From Acidobacteriota bacterium (GTDB lineage: Bacteria; Acidobacteriota; Aminicenantia; UBA2199), in contig JAKAGC010000248.1 in NCBI GenBank assembly GCA_021817755.1, positions 1-6,280 on the forward strand: a stretch of DNA of 6,280 nt, given 5' to 3'. This document shows, in pieces, positions 1 to 5,722 of this stretch. Both the position numbers and the translations under genes were made by a program. Position 1 is the stretch's first letter. Every line of letters starts with the position of its first letter. A model generated the notes under the pieces. That model did no database searches and had not been told where the DNA came from. It saw only the letters and a list, made by a program, of their open reading frames with translations.

Positions 1-605
1 AAGAAGTGCTTGAAGCAGATACTTGCAATCGTGCCCATCTTGTAAAAGAGGATATCGATTTTATATTACAAAATGCATCCATGTTCCAGGTAATCCCCCG
101 GCTCGTTTCCCAAAAGAAAATCCCCACCCGAGTCACTCATAATGATACCAAGATAAATAATATTCTGCTCGACCGCACCACACATGAAGGAATGTGCGTC
201 ATCGATCTCGATACCGTTATGCCCGGGGTTTCACTTTATGATTTCGGCGATCTCGCCAGAACCACCCTCAGTGTTATGGGTGAAGATGAACCCGATTTAT
301 CTCGTGTTTTTGTTGAAATAGACCGATTCGAAGTTATATTAAAAGGATTTCTTCACGGAACCCATAATGCCCTTAATCCTGAAGAAATTAAACATCTTGT
401 TGCCAGTACGCGCATTATGACTCTATTGATCGGAATGAGGTTTTTTACCGATTATTTATCCGGGGACAGGTATTTTAAAATACACCGTCCCCAGCATAAT
501 CTCGATCGTGCACGCCGACAATTTCAACTGGTGCGTTCCATCATTCAAAACGAAGACACGATGAACGAACTCGTTCAACGGTACACACACTCATTATCCT
601 TTTAA
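1..605 (+). CDS. NahK-like phosphotransferase family sugar kinase, 3' part (5' end off window)
   Basis: This is the C-terminal about 200 residues of an APH/choline-kinase-fold phosphotransferase. The frame is open to the left edge, so the GTG at 6 is internal rather than a start. The catalytic loop [12 protein letters not shown] (visible residues 45-56, catalytic Asp47, Asn52) is followed by the metal-binding segment [10 protein letters not shown] (65-74, Asp67) and then LYDFGDLAR (77-85). This combination is typical of relatives of N-acetylhexosamine 1-kinase (NahK), which phosphorylate GlcNAc/GalNAc-type sugars at C1 in the cytoplasm using ATP; such proteins are about 360 aa, so a bit under half is missing. 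Many relatives are loosely annotated as aminoglycoside phosphotransferase or desulfatase, and nothing here supports drug resistance. The substrate is inferred from family resemblance only. The stop codon (603-605) lies inside the end of the convergent wrbA gene, leaving no room for a separate terminator. Confidence 0.8.
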   Translation, partial: EVLEADTCNRAHLVKEDIDFILQNASMFQVIPRLVSQKKIPTRVTHNDTKINNILLDRTTHEGMCVIDLDTVMPGVSLYDFGDLARTTLSVMGEDEPDLSRVFVEIDRFEVILKGFLHGTHNALNPEEIKHLVASTRIMTLLIGMRFFTDYLSGDRYFKIHRPQHNLDRARRQFQLVRSIIQNEDTMNELVQRYTHSLSF

Positions 606-1205
606 TTTCTTCGTAATACTCGCCACATGTTTACCCTGGAACCGGGCTGCGGCCAATTCGTTTTCACTCGGCATCCGTTCCCCTTTTCCTCCCGTAATCG
701 TCGATGCTCCGTACGGTGAACTACCCGTCATCTCATCGATTCTCATCTGACCCTGGAAAGAGTAAGGTAAACCCACCACGATCATCCCATGATGTAATAA
801 GGTGACATGAAAGCTCAAGATTGTCGATTCCTGTCCTCCATGCTGTGTTGCAGTACTTGTAAAAACACTACCCACTTTTCCGATCAATGCACCTTCTGCC
901 CATAGTTTACCTGTTGCATCCAGAAATTGGCGCATCTGACCGATCATATTACCGAACCGTGTCGGTGTCCCGAAAATAAGTGCATCCGCTTCTTTCAATT
1001 CATCCACAGTAATAACCGGGATATGACTCATTGCTTTTTGCGCATCCAGCGCTCCCATTTTGGCCAGTACATCATCCGGTAGTGTTTCCGGTACTCGACG
1101 AAAAATAACTTCCGCTCCCGGTACTTCCTTCACTCCTTCTCCCATAGCTTCTGCCATCCGAAATATATGACCATATGTCGAATAAAAAACGATGTATACT
1201 TTCAT
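594..1205 (-). CDS. wrbA: WrbA, FMN-dependent NAD(P)H:quinone oxidoreductase (type IV)
   Basis: This is a full-length WrbA of 203 aa, against about 198 for the E. coli protein. It is a soluble flavodoxin-fold enzyme that reduces quinones by two electrons with NAD(P)H, avoiding semiquinone formation under oxidative stress. The sequence shows the N-terminal FMN-phosphate loop after beta-1 ([14 protein letters not shown], residues 8-21), the family signature [15 protein letters not shown] (78-92), the segment [10 protein letters not shown] (116-125), [13 protein letters not shown] (135-147) and a C-terminal [11 protein letters not shown] region (162-172). All align well with E. coli WrbA as I recall it. 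The ATG at 1203-1205 is preceded by AAGGAG at a 6-nt spacing, which settles the start. The last 12 bp overlap the convergent kinase gene. A promoter-like sequence lies about 75 bp upstream, so it can be transcribed independently of the HDOD gene behind it. Confidence 0.95.
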   Translation of the reverse strand: MKVYIVFYSTYGHIFRMAEAMGEGVKEVPGAEVIFRRVPETLPDDVLAKMGALDAQKAMSHIPVITVDELKEADALIFGTPTRFGNMIGQMRQFLDATGKLWAEGALIGKVGSVFTSTATQHGGQESTILSFHVTLLHHGMIVVGLPYSFQGQMRIDEMTGSSPYGASTITGGKGERMPSENELAAARFQGKHVASITKKLKG

Positions 1206-1211
1206 GTTCTA

Positions 1212-1217
1212 CTCCTT
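1212..1217 (-). promoter_or_regulatory. Ribosome binding site of wrbA
   Basis: On the minus strand AAGGAG stands 6 nt before the wrbA ATG. It is a near-consensus Shine-Dalgarno site, and it confirms both the start codon and conventional SD-led translation in this organism. Confidence 0.85.
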
Positions 1218-1278
1218 ACAAATTTATCTTCCTATACAGTAAAAAACAATTACCGACCATATTTTTTAATAGCATAAG

Positions 1279-1307
1279 ATTATGTTCTACAAATCGTTAT
1301 TTTTCAA
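1279..1307 (-). promoter_or_regulatory. Sigma-70-like promoter for wrbA
   Basis: Reading the minus strand, a -35 box TTGAAA (1302-1307) and a -10 box CATAAT (1279-1284) are separated by exactly 17 nt. Each box matches 5 of 6 consensus positions. Transcription would begin near 1272 and leave a leader of about 65 nt before wrbA. The box lies in the 148-bp AT-rich spacer between the HDOD stop and the wrbA start. AT-rich spacers yield chance matches, but the spacing, orientation and position are right. Confidence 0.5.
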
Positions 1308-1353
1308 CAAAAATATTTTTTTTGTTTTTAATAAGGAAGGAATTATAAAATTA

Positions 1354-2217
1354 TTAAAGGAGTGATCGGTATTGTTCTACCTGGTATTGGCCCACACGTA
1401 TCAGATCTACCAGTGCCTCATCCGAAATTTTAAATTTTTCAAGGTATTTATCCATACTGATTGCTTTATTATCATAAAGGTTATGGGCCAGGTCGTTCGC
1501 CAGACTTACGATCCAGGAATTATTATCCCCTTTCGCACTGAATTCCGGGTTATGGTGGTGTAATACCACATCTTTCATTTGCTTAGAAAACCGCAGTTTT
1601 TCGATCATCAGGTAACCCGCTTCGATATGCGAAAACCCGAAAATCTGTTTCTCAGAAGAAACAAAATCCATATTTTTCCCAATCGCGCGTATAAGTGCAT
1701 CCTGGAAATTTTGAGGATTGTGAATATAGAGAACGATTTTCCCTACATCATGAAGTAAGCCGAAAACATAGGTTGATGCGTTTTTTTTTACTCCATAAAT
1801 TCTCTCTGAAATCACTTTTGAAAAAACCGCAGTAGTAAGCGAGTGGTTCCAGATATACTCCTGGATATCCGAATGAGTAATCGTGTTGCAAAGTACGCGG
1901 ATCGAATAAGAGGTCACCAGGGAGCGAAGATTCGACATACCGATCAGGATTATTGCACGGGCCATCGAGTAAACTTCTTCCAATAACCCAAATAGTAGTG
2001 AATTCGTTAGTTTAAGGATATAAGAAACCAAACCCGGATCCATATTGATTAATTTTTCGATTTCTTTTACTGAAACATAGGGATCATTTAGTTTGGAGAG
2101 AAGCGGAAGAACGACGGAAGGAAGTGAGGGAAATTCTTCTATATTTTCAATGAAGGAAAGTTGCTCTTTAATAGTTTTCTGTTCAGCCCAGTTTTGTTTA
2201 TAGACGAATTTCATCAT
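1354..2217 (-). CDS. HDOD-domain signalling protein
   Basis: This is a 287-aa protein consisting of a short N-terminal extension and a single HDOD domain from about residue 25 to 235. HDOD is a member of the HD superfamily found in bacterial signalling proteins, often without demonstrated enzyme activity. Visible landmarks are EEFPSLPSVV (27-36), INMDPGLVSYILKLTNS (57-73), RAIILIGMSNLRSL (87-100), WNHS (123-126), FGLLHDVGKIVLY (152-164), FSHIEAGYLM (195-204) and VLHHHNPEF (218-226). No receiver, GGDEF, EAL or membrane segment is present, so this is the stand-alone type and is probably cytoplasmic. The ligand and partner cannot be told from sequence. Two adjacent ATGs compete: the second (2212-2214) lies 7 nt from GGGA and the first only 4 nt, so the true product may be one residue shorter. 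Homologues are known in motility, biofilm and stress control, but no such role can be assigned here. Confidence 0.88.
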   Translation of the reverse strand: MMKFVYKQNWAEQKTIKEQLSFIENIEEFPSLPSVVLPLLSKLNDPYVSVKEIEKLINMDPGLVSYILKLTNSLLFGLLEEVYSMARAIILIGMSNLRSLVTSYSIRVLCNTITHSDIQEYIWNHSLTTAVFSKVISERIYGVKKNASTYVFGLLHDVGKIVLYIHNPQNFQDALIRAIGKNMDFVSSEKQIFGFSHIEAGYLMIEKLRFSKQMKDVVLHHHNPEFSAKGDNNSWIVSLANDLAHNLYDNKAISMDKYLEKFKISDEALVDLIRVGQYQVEQYRSLL

Positions 2218-2224
2218 TTCATCC

Positions 2225-2243
2225 CGTTATTCGGATAATAACG
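2225..2243. repeat. Perfect 7-bp inverted repeat in the HDOD leader
   Basis: The arms CGTTATT (2225-2231) and AATAACG (2237-2243) flank a 5-nt centre. On the minus strand the dyad occupies most of the predicted short leader of the HDOD gene. It ends where the weak SD GGGA (2222-2225) begins, sharing one base with it. It could be an operator just downstream of the -10 element, or an RNA hairpin limiting ribosome access. The symmetry is seen directly; its function is inferred. Confidence 0.45.
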
Positions 2244-2247
2244 TATC

Positions 2248-2256
2248 ATTTTAGCA
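2248..2256 (-). promoter_or_regulatory. Extended -10 promoter element for the HDOD gene
   Basis: On the minus strand the sequence TGC-TAAAAT forms an extended -10 motif (TGn followed by a 5-of-6 match). No good -35 box is found 17 nt further upstream, which is usual for extended -10 promoters. Transcription would start near 2241, giving a leader of roughly 24-28 nt that is almost entirely the inverted repeat at 2225-2243. This is the best candidate in a very AT-rich spacer where chance matches are common. Confidence 0.4.
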
Positions 2257-2536
2257 TAATTTCAAAACAAAAAACATTAAAAAAAAATTTATTTTTCACA
2301 AACTTTTAATAAAAATATAAAATTCTATTTTTTTAAACTAATCGCATTTCATAGTAGAATTTGATACTTTTAAATTTCTCTTAATAAACATTCTATAAGT
2401 TATTGCAAATAGTAAAATTAATTCAATCAATTAGATTAAAACACTTTTTAGATCATGTTTTTGACTCTAATTATAAATTCCCGGATTCATATTGTTGATT
2501 AGAATTTTTCAAAATTCACTTATTCTTATTATTAAC
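2257..2536. other. AT-rich gene-free spacer
   Basis: About 280 bp with A and T strongly predominant, including a run of A from 2279 and several T-runs, and with frequent stops in all frames. No SD-preceded ORF, tRNA or convincing terminator was found. A TTGACT at 2461-2466 resembles a -35 box but has no matching -10 at 16-18 nt. It separates the divergent HDOD gene from the repeat array. Confidence 0.6.
2502..2517. repeat. Short AT-rich inverted repeat at the left border of the array
   Basis: GAATTTT (2502-2508) and AAAATTC (2511-2517) are perfect inverted arms around a 2-nt centre. The element lies about 20 bp before the first degenerate repeat unit. No T-run follows on either strand, so it is not a convincing intrinsic terminator. 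In DNA this AT-rich, dyads of this size arise by chance. Confidence 0.25.
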
Positions 2537-2838
2537 TTCAATTTTCTCCCTTTTTAACAGACTAACTTCCCTCTGAGTGAAGACAGCTTCTCTTTTATAT
2601 AGACTAATCTCATTCCGAGTGAAGACAGTCTCACTTTTATATAGGACATTCTCTCTCTGAATGAAGACAGCTTCTCTTTTATATAGGCCAGCTTCTTTCC
2701 GAAGGAAGACAGCCTCACTTTTATATAGGCTCACCTATTTCAGAATGAAGCCAGCTTCCCTTTTATATAGGCCAACTTATTTCCGAAGGAAGGCAGCTTC
2801 CCTTTTATATAGAATCTCCCTCATTAGAATAAATACAA
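2537..2838. repeat. 42-bp tandem repeat array, organised as 84-bp dimers
   Basis: Six clear units begin at 2579, 2621, 2663, 2705, 2747 and 2789, each exactly 42 bp with no indels. A degenerate unit precedes them (2537-2578) and a decayed start of another follows (about 2831-2838). Each unit opens with GAAG-N-CAG, carries an invariant CTTTTATATAG core at unit positions 14-24, and ends in a more variable stretch. Units alternate: odd units end in CGAGT or CGAAG, even units end in GAAT. Units 1 and 3 share GCTTCTC, 2 and 4 share CTCAC, and 5 and 6 share GCTTCCC. Because 42 is divisible by three, both strands are partly open and would encode 14-residue repeats: plus strand KTASLLYRPxxFR-like, minus strand LYKREAVFxxRE-like. 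Stops at 2574 and 2658 (plus) and 2735 and 2777 (minus) interrupt these frames, and no start has a close SD. No direct-repeat/spacer alternation exists, so it is not CRISPR. Function unknown. Confidence 0.9.
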
Positions 2839-2909
2839 CAAATTCAAATGTCTGCCTGTTAAAATTTCTTTTCTCTTTAAATTGAATGGCAGTGCTCATG
2901 CATTTATAT

Positions 2910-2938
2910 TTGACTTTTTTACTGTTTTTATTTAAAAT
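2910..2938 (+). promoter_or_regulatory. Sigma-70-like promoter of the hsdR-hsdM operon
   Basis: The -35 box TTGACT (2910-2915, 5 of 6) and -10 box TAAAAT (2933-2938, 5 of 6) are separated by exactly 17 nt. Transcription would begin near 2945, about 40 nt before the preferred hsdR ATG and about 75 bp beyond the last recognisable repeat unit. No other comparable promoter is visible before hsdM, so both genes are likely driven from here. The promoter lies inside the open frame that extends hsdR upstream to 2886, which argues against that longer reading. Confidence 0.65.
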
Positions 2939-2967
2939 GTGCAGTTCAAATATATGTAGATTCTATG

Positions 2968-2974
2968 AAAAGGA
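2968..2974 (+). promoter_or_regulatory. Ribosome binding site that sets the hsdR start
   Basis: AAAAGGA stands 10 nt before the ATG at 2985. The spacing is somewhat long but equals that of the AAAAGGA before hsdM. The upstream in-frame ATG at 2886 has no purine-rich site in front of it. Confidence 0.6.
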
Positions 2975-2984
2975 TTACTTTGGA

Positions 2985-5678
2985 ATGAAAGAAACGGAAG
3001 CTGAGACAAGGAAAAATCGAATCGATACGAGACTTGTTTCTCCATTATTAAACTGGAAAATTATACGTTATCGAAAAGGCCTCGAAACCTCTACACTTTC
3101 CGGGCATGCCGTTATCGAATACCCCACCTCCACCGGCCCTGCCGATTATGCCCTTTTTGTCGAAGGGAAATTACTCGGAGTTATCGAATGTAAAAAAGTT
3201 ACCATCGGCGTTAAAAGTGAGATGGAACATGCCAAGAGGTACTCCAAAAGCGTAGACAATACTATCGGTGAATGGAACGATTATAAGATTCCCTTTCTAT
3301 ACGCTTCCAATGGTGAATACATCTATTTTCTAGATGTGAGGAATGAAAAAAACCTCGCTTATGAATTAAGCGATTTTCATTCTCCTCAAGCTCTCCTCGA
3401 TAAATTCAACCGGGATACCCAAAAAGCCGGACAATGGCTGATGAAAAATCCTGCTAATTCCATCTCGATATTGAGATATTATCAGGGCGAAGCCGTAGAC
3501 GCAATCGAAAAAGCTTTGATCCGGGGAAAAAATAGAATGTTGCTCACTATGGCAACAGGCACAGGTAAAACCGTTACTATCGTTTCCCTAATCTATCGCC
3601 TTTTAAAATCCGGTTTTGCCAGGCGTATTCTTTTCCTTGTGGATCGCCGTGTTCTCTCTGCTCAAACCGTTTCCCAGATCGCATCGTTTCAAACTCCCGA
3701 CGGTTTAAAACTCGATCAAGTTTACGAGGTATACAGTCAGAAGTACAAACGCGATGACCTCGATTCCGATAAAAATTTTAATCCCAACGTTCTCCCCGAA
3801 TCCTATCTCACTCACCCTGAAGAAAATAAAACCTTTGTGTATGTCTCTACCATTCAACGGATGGTGGTTAATCTTCTTGGAAGAGAAGAAGCACAAAACC
3901 TCATCGATTATGAAACTGAAAATCTTAATGAAGATTCGGATGCCCATACATTCGATATTCCCAATCATGCTTTTGATGTTATTATAGCCGATGAATGCCA
4001 CCGCGGGTATTCCTCACGGCAACTCGGACCCTGGAAAAAAGTAATGGATTATTTCGATGCGGTAAAGATCGGTCTCACCGCTACTCCTGCTACTCATACC
4101 ATGAACATGTTCGATTATATCGTTTATAATTATGGTTACCAACAGGCTGTTGAAGACGGATACCTTGTCGATTGGGAAGCAGTCGAAATTAAATCCGATA
4201 TTCATATTAACGGCACATTCTTACGGGAAGGCGAACTGGTCGATGAAATCGATAGATATACCGGACAAAAAAGAATGTATTACCTTGAAGATGAGCGCGA
4301 ATTTGCCGCAGAAGAGATCGAGAAAAAAGTGACCGCTCCCGATAGTACGAAAAAAATTATCCAGGCCTTGAAATACTATACCGATTCTCACGAATCCGAA
4401 TACGGCAGATTCCCTAAAATCCTTATTTTTGCCGTTAACGATCTACCTCATGTCTCTCATGCCGACGAAATCGTCGATGTTTGCAAACAAGTCTTTGACA
4501 GGGGAGATGATTTCGTCGTTAAAATTACCGGAAATCCCAATGTGGACAGGCCATTGCAAAAAATCAGGGAATTCAGGAACAAGCCCAATCCCAAAATTGT
4601 CGTTACTGTTGATATGCTCTCTACAGGTGTCGATATCCCTTCAATCGAAATGGTTGTTTTTATGCGTCCTGTCAAATCCCGTATTCTCTGGGACCAGATG
4701 CTGGGCCGAGGGACGCGCTTGAACCCCGATATCAACAAAGACAAATTTACTATTGTCGATTGTTTCGGCGGCACTCTCATTAATTATTTTAAACAATCTA
4801 CCGAACTCAATATCGAGATAGGTAATGAATACCTTTCTCTTCCGGAAATCATCGATAAAATCGATAAAAATGAAGATAGAGAGTATCATACTAAAGTATT
4901 AATCAAGCGGTTGCGCCGGTATGAAAAAAATATCAATTCCGAAATAGCCGATAAACTCTCCGAATTCATTTCGGATGGCGATTTAAAACAGTTTATCGAC
5001 GAATTGCGCCATCGTTTCCAATCCAATTTCCTAAAAACCATTCGGCTTCTAAAAAATAAAAATTTTATCGCTCTCATTATGAGTATCTCTAAACCCAAAC
5101 AGCCGTTTTTAACTGGATATGATATCAAAGATACTGTGACACATGAAGTCTTGTTCCGAGTCGGCTCCAACTACATGCGGCCAGCCGATTACCTCGAACT
5201 CTTCCAGCAATTTGTCAAAAAAAATCCTGAACAGATCGAAGCCATCGAAATATTGTTAAGTAAACCTGCGGGTTGGAATAATCATGTACTCGATCAATTG
5301 CGGCATAAACTGAAGAAAAAAGATTTTGATGAAAAAGACCTCCAATCCGCTTATCATCAGGTTTACCAAAAACCCCTACCCGATATCATATCCATGGTAA
5401 AGCATGCCGCCTCTCTCCAATCTCCTATTTATACCGCTTCCGAGAGAGTCGAAAATGCCATGGAAAAAATTATCGCTTCCCGGGAATTCTCAGAGGAGCA
5501 ACAGCGGTGGTTGGAATATATTAAAGCCCATATCATCAAAACTCTTTCCCTTGCAGAAGAAGATTTTAAAAATTGTCCTGTTTTTGAGCGACACGGCGGA
5601 TTAAGGAAAGCAAAAATCGTTTTCGGAAAGGAATTACAAGAACTAATCAACCGTATAAATGAGGCTATCGCTGCATGA
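2985..5678 (+). CDS. hsdR: Type I restriction enzyme R subunit (endonuclease/translocase), EcoEI-like
   Basis: HsdR is the motor and nuclease of a type I restriction complex (R, M and S subunits). It translocates unmethylated DNA with ATP and cuts at a distance. From the ATG at 2985 it has 897 residues. The N-terminal nuclease domain carries the PD-(D/E)xK-type residues Asp54, Glu68 and Lys70 (PADYALF...GVIECKK). The helicase core follows: Q-motif-like YYQ near 165-167, Walker A GTGKT 192-196, Walker B DECH 336-339, LTATP 364-368, motif V STGVD 546-550 and motif VI QMLGRGTR 571-578. The C-terminal about 200 residues resemble the EcoEI R C-terminal domain. All catalytic motifs look intact with no frameshift. 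The frame is also open back to an ATG at 2886, but those 33 extra residues are hydrophobic and low-complexity, lack an SD and contain the promoter. The true N-terminus MKETEAETRKNRID fits the family. hsdM follows 44 bp later. Confidence 0.95.
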   Translation: MKETEAETRKNRIDTRLVSPLLNWKIIRYRKGLETSTLSGHAVIEYPTSTGPADYALFVEGKLLGVIECKKVTIGVKSEMEHAKRYSKSVDNTIGEWNDYKIPFLYASNGEYIYFLDVRNEKNLAYELSDFHSPQALLDKFNRDTQKAGQWLMKNPANSISILRYYQGEAVDAIEKALIRGKNRMLLTMATGTGKTVTIVSLIYRLLKSGFARRILFLVDRRVLSAQTVSQIASFQTPDGLKLDQVYEVYSQKYKRDDLDSDKNFNPNVLPESYLTHPEENKTFVYVSTIQRMVVNLLGREEAQNLIDYETENLNEDSDAHTFDIPNHAFDVIIADECHRGYSSRQLGPWKKVMDYFDAVKIGLTATPATHTMNMFDYIVYNYGYQQAVEDGYLVDWEAVEIKSDIHINGTFLREGELVDEIDRYTGQKRMYYLEDEREFAAEEIEKKVTAPDSTKKIIQALKYYTDSHESEYGRFPKILIFAVNDLPHVSHADEIVDVCKQVFDRGDDFVVKITGNPNVDRPLQKIREFRNKPNPKIVVTVDMLSTGVDIPSIEMVVFMRPVKSRILWDQMLGRGTRLNPDINKDKFTIVDCFGGTLINYFKQSTELNIEIGNEYLSLPEIIDKIDKNEDREYHTKVLIKRLRRYEKNINSEIADKLSEFISDGDLKQFIDELRHRFQSNFLKTIRLLKNKNFIALIMSISKPKQPFLTGYDIKDTVTHEVLFRVGSNYMRPADYLELFQQFVKKNPEQIEAIEILLSKPAGWNNHVLDQLRHKLKKKDFDEKDLQSAYHQVYQKPLPDIISMVKHAASLQSPIYTASERVENAMEKIIASREFSEEQQRWLEYIKAHIIKTLSLAEEDFKNCPVFERHGGLRKAKIVFGKELQELINRINEAIAA

Positions 5679-5705
5679 GTGTTGACCTCCAATTTAAAAA
5701 TTTAT

Positions 5706-5712
5706 AAAAGGA
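5706..5712 (+). promoter_or_regulatory. Ribosome binding site of hsdM
   Basis: AAAAGGA lies 10 nt before the hsdM ATG, with a second GGA (5714-5716) 6 nt before it. The 44-bp hsdR-hsdM gap contains no terminator-like hairpin, which is consistent with co-transcription. Confidence 0.7.
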
Positions 5713-5722
5713 CGGATTTCCA

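Noticed and set aside
1..605. Aminoglycoside resistance gene
   Set aside because: The family shares the HxDxxxxN loop, but the IDLDTVMPG and LYDFGDLAR context fits NahK-like sugar kinases, and the N-terminal half is not visible.
1306..1326. Hairpin AACAAAAA/TTTTTGTT as a terminator behind the HDOD gene
   Set aside because: The 8-bp stem is almost purely A-T, so it is weak. The T-run lies on the plus strand while the upstream gene is on the minus strand, and it overlaps the predicted wrbA -35 region.
2461..2490. Promoter with TTGACT -35 leading into the repeat array
   Set aside because: No -10 box resembling TATAAT is found 16-18 nt downstream; the nearby TATAAA is far too close.
2516..2734. 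72-aa minus-strand ORF in the array as a real gene
   Set aside because: The GTG start follows an in-frame TAG directly, has no close SD, and covers only part of the array. It could be a remnant but does not support a CDS call.
2537..2838. CRISPR array
   Set aside because: The repeats are directly adjacent 42-bp units with no unique spacers, the units themselves diverge, and no cas gene is present.
2661..2885. 74-aa plus-strand ORF in the array as a real gene
   Set aside because: No SD precedes the ATG, a stop lies directly before it, the same repeat frame is broken at 2658, and the C-terminal 20 residues come from AT-rich non-repeat DNA. It is kept as a finding, not a CDS.
2965..2988. Seven-codon leader peptide (MKRITLE) whose TGA overlaps the hsdR ATG
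   Set aside because: The ATGA overlap is suggestive of translational coupling, but no SD precedes this ATG and the AAAAGGA that would serve hsdR lies inside it. An ORF this short is expected by chance.
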